A stretch of 64,000 bases of DNA, taken from contig CAYZRX010000009.1 of the NCBI GenBank assembly GCA_964480945.1, positions 1 to 64,000 of the forward strand. The letters are read 5' to 3'. Positions 24,662 to 34,168 of this stretch are shown here, piece by piece. This stretch comes from VGWB01 sp964480945 (GTDB lineage Bacteria > Bacteroidota > Ignavibacteria > UBA10030). Positions within the stretch are counted from its first letter, which is position 1; each line of letters opens with the position of its first letter. The notes below the pieces were generated by a model. The model was not told where the DNA came from. It worked only from the letters and a program-made list of their open reading frames with translations, and ran no database searches. The translations under genes were made by a program, and so were the position numbers.

Positions 24662-25641
24662 TTCTTCGTGCTGATACGTGCGGCGAGCTTGATCGACTCT
24701 ACGATGCTGGAGATGTCGGCTCTGCCCTTACCGGCGATATCGTACGCCGTCCCGTGCCCCGGGGAGGTGCGGATGATGTTCAGTCCAGCGGAGAAATTCA
24801 CTGCCTTCCCGAAGGAGCTCAGCTTCAACGGGATGAGGCCCTGGTCGTGGTACATTGTGATGATCGCGTCGTATGATTTGTACGAACCGCTCCCAAAGAA
24901 CCCGTCGGCGGAGAACGGCCCCTTCACGTCGATGCCTTGGCTTTGACTCTCACGGAGGGCAGGGACGATGATCTGTTCTTCTTCGCTTCCCATCAGGCCA
25001 TGTTCGCCCGCGTGAGGGTTCAGCGCCAGAACGGCGAGTGATGGGTTCTGGATCCCGAAATTCCGTTTCAAGGCATCGTTCACGATCGACACCTTATCAA
25101 CGATCTTCTCGCTCGTCACTTGGTCCGCGACATTTCGGAGCGCGGTGTGAATCGTCACGAGCCCGATACGCAGGCGATCAGCGATGAGCATCATGGCGAC
25201 TTTCTGAGATCGGCTGAGGAGGGCGATCATCTCCGTTTGGCCGGGGAAACTGTAGCCGGCGAGGTTGAGCGCCTCTTTCGAAACCGGCCCCGTCACCATC
25301 GCATCGGCCTTCTTCGCTTTGCACAGCTCGACCGCCTTTTCGATTGCAGCCCCGGCGGATTTCCCGGCAGCCTTGGTGGTTTTCCCGTATTCGACATCCG
25401 TCCAGATTCCGTCCCCTACATCTGCGACCCCGATGACGGATGGATTGTTCCACGGGAAGACGACTTTCTCGAGTTTCGGCTTGATCTTGAATGCGGTTCG
25501 GGCGTGATTCCATACGTTCAGCGGACCGACAAGCACCGGGATGCAGATCCGCCGGACGGCGACGTGAGTAGCGGCCTTCAGGGCGATCTCCGGCCCGATG
25601 CCGTTGAAATCGCCGATGGTGATGGCTACGGTTGGTTTCAC
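24658..25641 (-). CDS. pdxA: 4-hydroxythreonine-4-phosphate dehydrogenase
   Basis: A 327-residue PdxA of vitamin B6 synthesis (DXP-dependent route). It starts KPTVAITIGDFNGIGPEI, a slight variant of the usual GDPaGIGPE. Other motifs: TGPVSKEALNLAGYSFPGQT, LVTIHTALRNV (zinc histidine), LALNPHAGEHGLMGSEE and MYHDQGLIPLKLSSFG. It oxidises 4-phosphohydroxy-L-threonine with NAD. The start overlaps the GWxTD gene's stop by four bases and its end overlaps ftsE, so the three are translated in series. The D-F swap in the GDFNGIG segment is worth noting. Confidence 0.94.
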   Translation of the reverse strand: MKPTVAITIGDFNGIGPEIALKAATHVAVRRICIPVLVGPLNVWNHARTAFKIKPKLEKVVFPWNNPSVIGVADVGDGIWTDVEYGKTTKAAGKSAGAAIEKAVELCKAKKADAMVTGPVSKEALNLAGYSFPGQTEMIALLSRSQKVAMMLIADRLRIGLVTIHTALRNVADQVTSEKIVDKVSIVNDALKRNFGIQNPSLAVLALNPHAGEHGLMGSEEEQIIVPALRESQSQGIDVKGPFSADGFFGSGSYKSYDAIITMYHDQGLIPLKLSSFGKAVNFSAGLNIIRTSPGHGTAYDIAGKGRADISSIVESIKLAARISTKK

Positions 25642-27017
25642 AGGTTCTCTGTCTGGCTCAGAATGTACGTGCCATTCTTGCTCGGGTCGATGAAAACGAA
25701 TCGTTTCTTCAGTCGATCGTACGTCCAGATCTCCGTCGGAGCCGAACCAGGCTGAAGGAGATGATCGGTCTGCTCCGGTGGGCCGTAGAGGATGTAAATA
25801 CGTCCCCGGTCCGTCTTGTAGCCGTCTTCGCCTCCGAGGGTCGAGAATTTTCGCATTGTCTCGTCGATCCGGTAATAGTATTCTGCCATCACTTCGTTGT
25901 AGGCCGTCGTCGTGTCCGGGTCCTTTGCCCGCCAGAATTCGTGGAATGCTTCCGCACGGTGTGCCGCCGAGCCTGATTGCATTTCATAAACCTGCTGATC
26001 AGTGGCGATATGACGCAGCGCCTCCACAGCCAAATCGGGATCGGTCAATGAGATTGGCCGGAACGGCCAGATGACGCGGAATAGATAGTCCTGGGTTCGC
26101 TCCATGTTCGCGAGCGAGTACTCAATCTCCAGTCTGAACGAGCCCGGCTCCAGCTTCTCGATCGGCAATGGAATGTAACAAGTCTTCCAGGGGAGCGTTG
26201 AAGGCTTGGTTGAGTAGAGGATCTTTCCTTCGCGCATCTCCAACGCGAGTAACCCGGGGGCCGAGAAAAAGGAACTGTCGGTGAAATCTTGCGTCCGCCG
26301 GCCGAATATGTCAGACTGCCCGTGGAGTTTCCAGTGCACCCTAAGGCTGAGCATGCTATCCGGTTGGAAGAGCTCGGCAACGAGCCCGCCGGTCCCGCCG
26401 TAGAGCACGTTGCCGGCTTGATTCAGAGGAACGACGTCGCCCTCGGCCGGTCCTGCGGTCTCAGGGAGGACGAAGAATGCACCCGAGAGATCCAGCGGTT
26501 TCCGCGTCGGCGCGATTGCCGCGATCCTGCGATTTCTCTCAAGGAATGTGCGTCCCGATTCCCGATCGTCGAGGCTGATCATGACACTGTACGTTCCGCC
26601 CGGTACGAGGAATGAGAAGGCGCCTTCGAGGTCGGGTAACAGCTCGTTCTCTCTCGGGATCGTGGACCGCTCAAGTACGATTTGACGAATATTGCGGGCG
26701 ACGGAGACCTTCTGATCGTCCTGAAGTTCCACGACGAGCTCGCCGCGCGCAATATACTCGGCTCTCCGCCGCGGCGCAACGTTCCGGATGAAGATGAAAA
26801 AGTCCTGCCTGATGCGATAGTGCACGTCCACGACGGCCTTTGAAGAATCGCCTTCGAACAAGGGCACAAGCTCGTAGGAGACCGCCTGTCGCTGGGATTG
26901 GAAGTCGGATCTTTCGTGCTCGACCTGACCGAGGCACGGAAGCATCGTGATGAGCGAAAGAACAAGTAGCCTTGCTGTACGGATTGTCCGGAGATGTCCA
27001 GCCCCCTTGCCTGTCAA
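25638..27017 (-). CDS. GWxTD-domain exported protein
   Basis: A 459-residue protein if it begins at the TTG at 27017, which has AGGAGAGGAGG five bases upstream; an ATG in the same spot is out of frame and meets a stop. The N-terminus then has a signal peptide (RTARLLVLSLITMLPCLG). The C-terminal GWxTD domain is clear: HEFWRAKDPDTTTAYNEVMA, YYYRIDETMRKFS, YKTDRGRIYILYGPPE and EIWTYDRLKKRFVFID; the hallmark motif itself is GYKTD here rather than GWxTD. Function of the family is unknown; it is common in Bacteroidota and relatives. First gene of the pdxA-ftsE operon. Confidence 0.85.
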   Translation of the reverse strand: MTGKGAGHLRTIRTARLLVLSLITMLPCLGQVEHERSDFQSQRQAVSYELVPLFEGDSSKAVVDVHYRIRQDFFIFIRNVAPRRRAEYIARGELVVELQDDQKVSVARNIRQIVLERSTIPRENELLPDLEGAFSFLVPGGTYSVMISLDDRESGRTFLERNRRIAAIAPTRKPLDLSGAFFVLPETAGPAEGDVVPLNQAGNVLYGGTGGLVAELFQPDSMLSLRVHWKLHGQSDIFGRRTQDFTDSSFFSAPGLLALEMREGKILYSTKPSTLPWKTCYIPLPIEKLEPGSFRLEIEYSLANMERTQDYLFRVIWPFRPISLTDPDLAVEALRHIATDQQVYEMQSGSAAHRAEAFHEFWRAKDPDTTTAYNEVMAEYYYRIDETMRKFSTLGGEDGYKTDRGRIYILYGPPEQTDHLLQPGSAPTEIWTYDRLKKRFVFIDPSKNGTYILSQTENL

Positions 27018-27138
27018 CGCATCCTCCTCTCCTGAGGGAATATGATGATAAACAGTCGAAGCACGACAGAAGGTAGAAAGAAAAGTCGTGAAGGGCAATG
27101 CGCTTGAAGGTGAGACTCGCGACGGAACGGACGGAGTT

Positions 27139-28623
27139 CTACTTCCATTCCCGCAAGAATTCTGTCAGCAGTCGGACCCCGACGCCGGACCCGCCCTTGG
27201 GAGTATACTCCGTACTCTCTTCGAGGATCGCTGTGCCGGCAATGTCAAGATGCGCCCAATTGTAGTCACCGATGAACTTCTTCAAGAACCAACCCGCCGT
27301 GATAGCGCCCGCCCATCGTCCCCCCACATTCTTGACGTCCGCAATGTCGCTCTTGATCAGCTTCTCATACTCATCGAACAGCGGCAGCTCCCAGACGCGT
27401 TCGTAGGTCTTTTCCCCGGCGGACCTCAACCTCTGCATCAATCCGCTGTTATTCCCCATCATGCCCGTCGCGTGGTGGCCAAGGGCGACAACGCACGCCC
27501 CTGTCAACGTCGCCAGGTCAATCACGGCAGCCGGATGATATTTCTCCGCGTACGCGAGGGCGTCCGCAAGGATGAGTCTGCCCTCCGCGTCCGTGTTGTC
27601 CACTTCCGACGTCTTGCCGTTGTAGTGTCGAAGGATGTCGCCGGGACGGATCGAACCCCCACCCGGCATATTCTCGACGGCCGGAACAAGTCCGACAAGA
27701 TGCACAGGCAGCCTGAGGCGTGCGACGGCTTCGAATGTGCCGATGACTGCTGCTGCACCGGACATATCCATCTTCATCTCCGACATGTTTGCGGAGGGTT
27801 TCAGAGAGATGCCGCCCGTATCGAACGTCACTCCCTTGCCGACGAGAACGACCGCCTTCTTCAACGGCCTTCCATATTCCAGGATAAGGAAGCGGGGCGG
27901 GTGCACGCTTCCCTGGCTGACGCCGATGACGCCGCCCATTCCCAGTTCCTTGATCTCGCTTTCATCGAGCACGGTCACTGAGAATCCGCACCGCTCGGCC
28001 GATACACGAGCAGCCTGTGCGAGCGTCTCAGGATAGATTTCATTTCCCGGAGCATTCGCCAGATCACGGGCAAGGCACGTTGCCTCCGCCATGATCTGAG
28101 CGGTGCGAACGGATGTTTCCCCGAGCTTCAGGAATGCGGATGTATCGGTGCAAAGCGTTACTTCCTCGACATTCGCGTCACCGTCATCATTCTTCTTGGA
28201 AAGGTATTTTTCGAACTTGTAGAGCGAGAGATACGCTGCCTCGGCCATCGCGGTGATCACGTCGCCGGCTCGTCGGTCCATCGGCGGCAGGAAGAGCGCG
28301 ATCCTCTTTGCCTTGAGGGTGCGTCCTCGCTTCGAAGCCGTGGCGGCTGCCCGCCGATAGCGTTCCAGTGAAAGCTTCTTCTTTTCACCAAGCCCTACCA
28401 AGAGAATTCGGTGGACGGCTGAGCCCTTCTCCAGATAGACGAGTGATGTTTCACCCTCTTTTCCCTTGAAATCGCCATTGTCGGCGGGGGCAAGTCGTGA
28501 GGCGAAGCGCCGGCTCAACTCCGCAATCTGCCGTTTGAAGATTTGCTCATCTTGGTGAATGAAGACCGCTACGAGGTCGGCTTTCGTACGGTTCAAGGAA
28601 GTTTTCTGGAAGGAGAGTTTCAT
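27139..28623 (-). CDS. pepA: Leucyl aminopeptidase (M17)
   Basis: A 494-residue M17 aminopeptidase that removes N-terminal residues using two metals. The catalytic C-terminal half has VGKGVTFDTGGISLKP, MKMDMSGAAAV, NTDAEGRLILADAL and DLATLTGACVVALG, with all metal ligands in place. The N-terminal half is the less conserved macro-like domain. The ATG at 28623 lies ten bases beyond the stop of the DHH gene; in-frame ATGs further up overlap that gene and give a non-family N-terminus. Confidence 0.95.
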   Translation of the reverse strand: MKLSFQKTSLNRTKADLVAVFIHQDEQIFKRQIAELSRRFASRLAPADNGDFKGKEGETSLVYLEKGSAVHRILLVGLGEKKKLSLERYRRAAATASKRGRTLKAKRIALFLPPMDRRAGDVITAMAEAAYLSLYKFEKYLSKKNDDGDANVEEVTLCTDTSAFLKLGETSVRTAQIMAEATCLARDLANAPGNEIYPETLAQAARVSAERCGFSVTVLDESEIKELGMGGVIGVSQGSVHPPRFLILEYGRPLKKAVVLVGKGVTFDTGGISLKPSANMSEMKMDMSGAAAVIGTFEAVARLRLPVHLVGLVPAVENMPGGGSIRPGDILRHYNGKTSEVDNTDAEGRLILADALAYAEKYHPAAVIDLATLTGACVVALGHHATGMMGNNSGLMQRLRSAGEKTYERVWELPLFDEYEKLIKSDIADVKNVGGRWAGAITAGWFLKKFIGDYNWAHLDIAGTAILEESTEYTPKGGSGVGVRLLTEFLREWK

Positions 28624-28633
28624 ACGAGTTCCG

Positions 28634-29620
28634 TCATTTGACATAGTACTGTGAGCGTTCGACGACTGTTGCGATGACATCGGCGAGAGGCACGTTTCGT
28701 ACGCGGGCGCCGGCCGCGTTCAGATGCCCATTGCCGCCGAATTCTTGCGCGAGCTTGTTGATTTCGATCTCTCCCTTCGACCGGAAGCTGACCTTGATCC
28801 CATCGGGCAGCTCTGTGAACATCAACCCGATCTGTACGCCGCGAATCTTGAGCGTGTAGGAGATGAAGTTGTCCGTGTCTTCTTCCTTTGTACCGGTTTG
28901 CTCGAACATAGACTTCGTCACGACGAAATATGCAACTTTGCCCGCGTGTTCCAGCGCCAACGTACTGAGCGCGTGACCCAGGAGCTGTGTCCGATTCGCA
29001 CTCACTTGTTCATAGATCTGCTGGTAGATCTCCACGGGATCGGCGCCGCGGTCGATGAGTTGAGCGATGACACGATGGACGTCTGAATCTGTCTTGGGGA
29101 ATCGGAACGAGCCCGTGTCGGTCATGATCGCTGCATAGAGGGGCTCTGCAATGTCTTTCGTGATCGCGGCTTCGTCGAAGGAGGTCAGAAGGTGGTACAG
29201 AATCTCGCCCGTGGCTGTCGACGACTCGTCGATAACATAGAGATCTGCAAACTCGGCTCTGTCGAGGTGATGATCGATGCAGATCTTCTTGGCCTTGCTT
29301 TCCAGGATGAACGGTCGCAGGCTCTCGAGCCGATCGGGATTGTTGGCGTCGAGTACGAGGATGACATCCGCCTCGAGGATCTTTATCCTATCCCGGCCCG
29401 GGTCGAATTGCAGAATCGTCTTGTCCGGATCGAGAAACTCGCAGTTGAAGGGTGTCGCACTATGATTGAAGATGAGGGCGTCTTTCCCCCTCGCTCTCAG
29501 GAACCGGGCAAAGGCAAGCTCGCTGCCGATGGCGTCGGGGTCGGGGTTGACGTGTGTCGTGAAAATGAAACGATGGTTCTGCTCGACAATCTTCCTGCAC
29601 TGAATGAACTCTTGTTCCAC
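28634..29620 (-). CDS. DHH-family phosphoesterase (NrnA-type oligoribonuclease/pAp phosphatase)
   Basis: A 328-residue DHH/DHHA1 protein. Metal-binding motifs are THVNPDPDAIGSELA near 24, LDANNPDRL near 93, the DHH itself in CIDHHLDRAEF near 117, and MTDTGSFRF near 165. The DHHA1 domain ends with EFGGNGHLNAAGARV. NrnA-type enzymes degrade nanoRNA and 3'-phosphoadenosine 5'-phosphate. A cyclic-di-AMP or pGpG phosphodiesterase role cannot be excluded from sequence alone. It leads pepA and lies after the kor terminator. Confidence 0.88.
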   Translation of the reverse strand: MEQEFIQCRKIVEQNHRFIFTTHVNPDPDAIGSELAFARFLRARGKDALIFNHSATPFNCEFLDPDKTILQFDPGRDRIKILEADVILVLDANNPDRLESLRPFILESKAKKICIDHHLDRAEFADLYVIDESSTATGEILYHLLTSFDEAAITKDIAEPLYAAIMTDTGSFRFPKTDSDVHRVIAQLIDRGADPVEIYQQIYEQVSANRTQLLGHALSTLALEHAGKVAYFVVTKSMFEQTGTKEEDTDNFISYTLKIRGVQIGLMFTELPDGIKVSFRSKGEIEINKLAQEFGGNGHLNAAGARVRNVPLADVIATVVERSQYYVK

Positions 29621-29647
29621 GGTGAAGTTCTCCGCTTGTCAGAATAC

Positions 29648-29683
29648 AAAAAAAGGTGTGACCGATACCCCTCAGCCACACCT
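29648..29683 (-). terminator. Terminator after korB
   Basis: On the minus strand AGGTGTG pairs with CACACCT across a 16-base loop and is followed by seven Ts. Confidence 0.8.
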
Positions 29684-29703
29684 CTCCAACGGCGTTCAGA
29701 TGA

Positions 29704-30756
29704 TCATTCGACGATCCACGTATTGCCTGAATTCAACAGTTTCCCCATGTCGCCCTCACCGCGCTTCTGTTTCGCAAAGCTGATTTGTCGCTCCATCTCG
29801 TCCTCATATACCGGCCGCTCGATCGCAAGGAAGATCCCAACAGGGCGGGGAACGTCAGGCTTGTGCGTCATATCGGCGAGAATGAACGAGAGCGTTGTGT
29901 CCTTCTCGTTGTGAACGAGGAGATCGTTGACCGAGTACTTCCCGTCCTTGAGCGAGACGACTTCCGGGCTGAATCCGTTCAGCCGGATGCCCTTGTCCTT
30001 CTCTTTTCCGAAGACGAGCGGCTTCCCGTGTTCGAGGAAGACCACGTTCTCGTCCTTCGTCTCCTTCTCCGTGAACTGGAAAAAGGCACCGTCGTTGAAG
30101 ATATTGCAGTTCTGGTAGATCTCGATGAACGATGTGCCTTTGTGCTGCACCGCTCTCTTGATGATGCTCTGCATGTGCTTTGGATCTCTGTCGAGCGCGC
30201 GGGCAACGAAGGTGGCGCTGGCCCCGAGCGCCAACGAAGCCGGGTTGAACGGATAATCGATCGATCCATACGGCGTCGATTTTGTCACCTTGCCTACTTC
30301 CGACGTAGGGGAGTACTGACCCTTCGTCAGGCCGTAGATCTGATTGTTGAAGAGGAGGACGTTGATGTCGAGATTTCGGCGTAAGAGGTGAATGAAATGG
30401 TTTCCACCGATGCTCATGCCGTCTCCATCCCCCGTCACAACCCACACGGAGAGGTCCGGCCGCGCGAGTTTCAGTCCGGAAGCGATTGCTGTCGCACGCC
30501 CGTGAATACCGTGGAAACCGTACGTATTGACGTAATAGGGGAAACGACTTGAGCATCCAATGCCGGAAATGAAGGCCATCTTGTGGCGCGGAATGCCAAG
30601 GTCCGGCATGACACGCTCGGTTTGAGCGAGGATGGAGTAATCGCCGCATCCCGGGCACCAGCGTACATCCTGGTCGCTTTGAAAGTCCTTCGCGGTGTAC
30701 TTCAACGGATCCGTTGTTGTCGTGCTCTTCAGAATATCATCCACCAATGTGCTCAT
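29704..30756 (-). CDS. korB: 2-oxoacid:ferredoxin oxidoreductase, beta subunit
   Basis: A 350-residue TPP-binding subunit. WCPGCGDYSILAQ near residue 32 carries the cluster cysteines, ISGIGCSSRFPYYV follows, and GDGDGMSIGGNHFIHLLRRN is the TPP/Mg loop. With the alpha subunit it interconverts 2-oxoglutarate (or another 2-oxoacid) and an acyl-CoA with reduced ferredoxin. The two-subunit layout and sequence favour 2-oxoglutarate synthase, which would allow oxidative or reverse TCA flux; the substrate is not proven. Start overlaps korA by four bases. Confidence 0.92.
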   Translation of the reverse strand: MSTLVDDILKSTTTTDPLKYTAKDFQSDQDVRWCPGCGDYSILAQTERVMPDLGIPRHKMAFISGIGCSSRFPYYVNTYGFHGIHGRATAIASGLKLARPDLSVWVVTGDGDGMSIGGNHFIHLLRRNLDINVLLFNNQIYGLTKGQYSPTSEVGKVTKSTPYGSIDYPFNPASLALGASATFVARALDRDPKHMQSIIKRAVQHKGTSFIEIYQNCNIFNDGAFFQFTEKETKDENVVFLEHGKPLVFGKEKDKGIRLNGFSPEVVSLKDGKYSVNDLLVHNEKDTTLSFILADMTHKPDVPRPVGIFLAIERPVYEDEMERQISFAKQKRGEGDMGKLLNSGNTWIVE

Positions 30757-32594
30757 TTCTTGCCTTTCAACATTTTTTCAATTTCGCTCTCAATCTCCAC
30801 CGACTTGAACGGGAGACCTCTCACCCTGTTGAAGCCGATCGCCGGAACAAGGTACTTCGAGCGCAGAATCTTCACGAGCTGGCCGAGATTGATCTCCGGC
30901 ACCAAGATCTTCTTGAACTTGTACAGGATCTCGCCGACGTTTCTCGGCAGCGGATTCAGGTAACGGAGATGCAGGTGGGATACCGAGTGACCTTTTTGAC
31001 GCTGTCTCACCACGGCGTTCTTGATCGATCCGTAGGTACCTCCCCATCCGACAACGAGGATCTCACCTTCCGCGTCGCCTTCCACGGTCGCGAGTGGAAT
31101 ATCGTCTGCAATTCGCTCGATCTTCTCGGCCCGCAATCGAATCATATGGTCGTGGTTCTGCGGATCGTAGCTGACATTGCCCGTGATGTCCTGTTTCTCG
31201 AGCCCGCCGATGCGATGCTCGAGTCCGGGAGTCCCCGGGATCGCCCACGGCCGCGCCAGTGTCGTCTCGTCCCGCAGATAGGGTTGGAAACCCGCCGGGT
31301 CCGTCCGAAACTTCGGGGAGATGTCCGGCAGCTTCGAATAGTCCGGAATCAACCATGGTTCCGAGCCATTGCCGAGGTAACCGTCGGAGAGGAGTATGAC
31401 CGGAGTCATGTATTTCAAAGCGATGCGGGAAGCTTCAAAGGCGGCATCGAAACAATCCGAGGGCGTTGAAGCAGCGATGACAGGCACCGGTGCCTCTCCG
31501 TTGCGGCCATAAACTGCCTGAAGCAGATCCGCCTGCTCGGTTTTTGTCGGCAAGCCGGTGCTTGGGCCGCCGCGCTGGACGTTGCAGATGACGAGGGGTA
31601 ATTCGACCATGACGGCGAGTCCGATCGCTTCCGTCTTGAGGGCCACGCCCGGGCCGCTTGTCGTTGTTACGCCGAGCGCTCCGCCGAACGATGCGCCAAT
31701 AGCCGAGCTGACGCCCGCGATCTCGTCTTCCGCCTGAAATGTTTTCACGCCATAGTTCTTGTAGAGGGAAAGTTCGTGCAGCACATCGCTCGCGGGCGTG
31801 ATGGGATAGCTTCCGAGGAAAAGGTCGAGGTTCGCTTTCTTTGCTGCTGCCATCAGGCCCCACGCGAGAGCCTGGTTCCCTGTGATGTTGCGGTACTTCC
31901 CCGGCGCAAGCTTCGCGGGACCGACCTCATACCGGACGGCGAAAATCTCCGTCGTCTCGCCAAAATTCCACCCGGCCTTCAGGACTCGCAAGTTTGCTTC
32001 CTTGATGTCCGGCTTGTCTTTGAACTTGTGCCCAATCCACTCGATGGTTGAGTCCAAAGGCCTGTTGTAAATCCAATACATCATTCCGAGTGCGAAGAAG
32101 TTCTTCGAGCGATCGATGAGCTTGCTCGAGATGTTCATATCCTGGAGTGCCAACGCCGTCAGTCGGCTAATGTCGACCTCATAGAGCCGGTATTTGTCGA
32201 GCGAGCCGTCGTGGAGAGGGTTCTGCGCATAGCCGGCCAGTTTCAGGTTCTTGTCGTTGAAGCCGTCCGTGTTCGCGATGATGGATCCGCCGTCCACGAG
32301 ATTGATGAGATTGACCTTCAAGGCCGCGGGATTCATTGCCACGAGCACGTCGCATTGATCGCCGGGTGTGTTGATCTCCGTACTGCCGAAGTGTATCTGG
32401 AATCCGCTGACTCCGAAAAGCGTACCGGCCGGAGCGCGGATCTCGGCAGGGTAGTCGGGGAGCGTGCTGAGGTCGTTCCCCAAAATTGCCGTCGTGTTCG
32501 TGAATTGCGTCCCGGCCAGCTGCATGCCGTCGCCGGAATCGCCGGCGAATCGTATCGTTACCTCTTCAAGACTCTCGACTCTCTTCTCTGCCAT
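30753..32594 (-). CDS. korA: 2-oxoacid:ferredoxin oxidoreductase, fused gamma-alpha subunit
   Basis: A 613-residue protein in which an N-terminal gamma domain (TIRFAGDSGDGMQLAGTQF, to about 190) is fused to the alpha domain starting at ITGNQALAWGLMAAAKKANL. The YPITPASDVLHELS segment and TSGPGVALKTEAIGLAVMVE are diagnostic. The C-terminal ILVVGWGGTYGSIKNAV is the CoA-contacting region. It pairs with korB for CoA-dependent oxidation of a 2-oxoacid with ferredoxin. No ferredoxin gene is adjacent. Confidence 0.93.
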   Translation of the reverse strand: MAEKRVESLEEVTIRFAGDSGDGMQLAGTQFTNTTAILGNDLSTLPDYPAEIRAPAGTLFGVSGFQIHFGSTEINTPGDQCDVLVAMNPAALKVNLINLVDGGSIIANTDGFNDKNLKLAGYAQNPLHDGSLDKYRLYEVDISRLTALALQDMNISSKLIDRSKNFFALGMMYWIYNRPLDSTIEWIGHKFKDKPDIKEANLRVLKAGWNFGETTEIFAVRYEVGPAKLAPGKYRNITGNQALAWGLMAAAKKANLDLFLGSYPITPASDVLHELSLYKNYGVKTFQAEDEIAGVSSAIGASFGGALGVTTTSGPGVALKTEAIGLAVMVELPLVICNVQRGGPSTGLPTKTEQADLLQAVYGRNGEAPVPVIAASTPSDCFDAAFEASRIALKYMTPVILLSDGYLGNGSEPWLIPDYSKLPDISPKFRTDPAGFQPYLRDETTLARPWAIPGTPGLEHRIGGLEKQDITGNVSYDPQNHDHMIRLRAEKIERIADDIPLATVEGDAEGEILVVGWGGTYGSIKNAVVRQRQKGHSVSHLHLRYLNPLPRNVGEILYKFKKILVPEINLGQLVKILRSKYLVPAIGFNRVRGLPFKSVEIESEIEKMLKGKK

Positions 32595-32754
32595 GATGTG
32601 ATGATTCCCTAGGTCTGTTTTTTTCAGTCAAATCTTCAGAAAACTCGGCAACCACGGGGTTCGTTACAACCAAACACCGGGCTAATCCTTCCAAGAATAA
32701 CGCCTTCCGCCATCTAATTGTTCCGTTGCTGCAGCTGTTTCGGTGATATGCCTA

Positions 32755-32792
32755 CGAAGAAACAGCCCATCACGAGGAGGACGCGATGGGCT
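32755..32792 (-). terminator. Hairpin terminator after rplI
   Basis: AGCCCATC pairs with GATGGGCT around a purine-rich loop; the minus-strand tail is GTTTCTTC, a weak T run. It is the only candidate terminator of the prs-rplI operon. Confidence 0.5.
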
Positions 32793-32823
32793 TGCTCTGG
32801 AATCCTTGTGGCTGCGAAACGGA

Positions 32824-33267
32824 TCACTCCCTGACGACCCAAACCTTCACTTTTGCGGTCACACTGCCTGGGAGCTTGACGTCGACGCTGTAGATGCCGA
32901 GCGCTTTGATGATATCCTCCAGGTCGATCTGACGCTTGTCGAGCGCAAAGCCTTTTTCCTTCAACGCATCGACGATCATCTGCGACGTTACAGAGCCGAA
33001 GAGTTTGTCGTCTTCTCCGACCTTCATTTGAATGGTCACGGAGATCTTCTCGAGCTCGGCGGACAGTTTCTCTGATTGGCGTTTTTCCTTGTCGAGCCGC
33101 TTTCCCTGCTGCTTCTTCTCCTCTTCAAGCTGCACGATGCTGCTCTGTGTGGCCTGGTAGGCGATTCTTCGCGGGATGAGGTAATTCCGAGCGTAGCCAT
33201 CTTTCACCTCGATGACGTCTCCCACGCGGCCGAGCTGCTCGAAATCCTGTCGCAAAATCACTTTCAT
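32824..33267 (-). CDS. rplI: 50S ribosomal protein L9
   Basis: A 147-residue L9: N-terminal domain MKVILRQDFEQLGRVGDVIE with GYARNYLIPRRIAYQA, a long central helix (EEEKKQQGKRLDKEKRQSEK), then the C-terminal domain KLFGSVTSQMIVDAL. L9 binds 23S rRNA near L1 and affects frame maintenance. It ends the rpsF-rpsR-rplI group. Confidence 0.97.
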   Translation of the reverse strand: MKVILRQDFEQLGRVGDVIEVKDGYARNYLIPRRIAYQATQSSIVQLEEEKKQQGKRLDKEKRQSEKLSAELEKISVTIQMKVGEDDKLFGSVTSQMIVDALKEKGFALDKRQIDLEDIIKALGIYSVDVKLPGSVTAKVKVWVVRE

Positions 33268-33310
33268 ACTGACGCTCCTTAAGTCAAGAATTGATCGAAA
33301 CTGAAATAGG

Positions 33311-33592
33311 CTACTTCACAGCGTCTGAGACGAAGGGGAGGAGCGCAAGGTGCCGTGCACGCTTGATCGCGGTGACGAGCATCCGCTGATGTCTCGCGCA
33401 CGTCCCTGTGATGCGCTTCGGGATGATCCGGCCCTGCTCGGAGACGAAGCGTTGGAGTTTCTTTTCACTCTTGTAGTCGATATAGATTTCTTTGTTGTCA
33501 CAGAAGCGGCATGTGCGTTTCTTCCTCAGTTGGCCGGATGCATTCCGTTGACCCGAGCTGCCTCGACGGCCACGTCGTGGTGCCATAGCCAT
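33311..33592 (-). CDS. rpsR: 30S ribosomal protein S18 (zinc-binding form)
   Basis: Ninety-three residues. The core is KKRTCRFCDNKEIYIDYK and RIIPKRITGTCARHQRMLV; the CxxC and CxxH pairs indicate the zinc (C+) form. S18 pairs with S6 on the platform of the small subunit. The N-terminal 20 residues are basic, Gly/Arg rich and variable. The ssb gene often found between rpsF and rpsR is absent. Confidence 0.96.
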   Translation of the reverse strand: MAMAPRRGRRGSSGQRNASGQLRKKRTCRFCDNKEIYIDYKSEKKLQRFVSEQGRIIPKRITGTCARHQRMLVTAIKRARHLALLPFVSDAVK

Positions 33593-33647
33593 AGGATTTA
33601 TTCCTTTCTCAGTCTTGCGTAGTGGGTGGCTTCATGATAAGCGTTTC

Positions 33648-34085
33648 TCACTGCTTCGCCGGAGCGTTTTCCTCTACTTTGCGATCACTCTGTTCTGCCG
33701 CTGGCTTCGGAGGCTCGCTGGAGCTCACTGCGGACGCCGGCTGGTCGGCGGCGAGAAGATTGGCGGCTGTATGTGCGTTCAGCGCTCTCTTGTCGAGCAC
33801 GATGGTGAGGTAACGGAGGACGTTTTCGTCGAGGAAGTAATGGCGTTCGAGCTTTGCGATGACGTCCCCGGGCCCCGAGAATTCGATGACAACGTAGAAA
33901 CCGTTGTTTTTCTTCTTGATAGGGTAGGAGAACCGCTTCCGGCCCCATTTCACGAGCTCGCGGATTTCCCCCTCGTTCTTGAGGATCAGGTCCTTCACCT
34001 TGTCGATCACTGCGTCGGTCTGGTGATCGTCGAGAGAGGCGTTGACGATAAACGTCGTCTCGTAGATGTGTTTGGCAGATGGCAT
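33648..34085 (-). CDS. rpsF: 30S ribosomal protein S6
   Basis: A 145-residue S6 (YETTFIVNASLDDHQTDAVI, EIRELVKWGRKRFSYPIKKK, NGFYVVIEFSGPGDVIAKLE, ERHYFLDENVLRYLTI). After the roughly 100-residue fold there is a 40-residue Ala/Glu/Lys/Ser tail (SSSEPPKPAAEQSDRKVEEN) likely to be disordered. It binds S18 and 16S rRNA. Confidence 0.96.
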   Translation of the reverse strand: MPSAKHIYETTFIVNASLDDHQTDAVIDKVKDLILKNEGEIRELVKWGRKRFSYPIKKKNNGFYVVIEFSGPGDVIAKLERHYFLDENVLRYLTIVLDKRALNAHTAANLLAADQPASAVSSSEPPKPAAEQSDRKVEENAPAKQ

Positions 34086-34168
34086 GGATGATTCCCTTTG
34101 GACTGTTGTGATTGCTTGGCCCCAACATCAGTGCTGCTTTGCTGGAGCAGGGGTGAATTGACACAACT

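Noticed and set aside
27088..27981. 297-residue plus-strand frame
   Set aside because: Antisense to pepA, whose metal motifs are complete on the minus strand.
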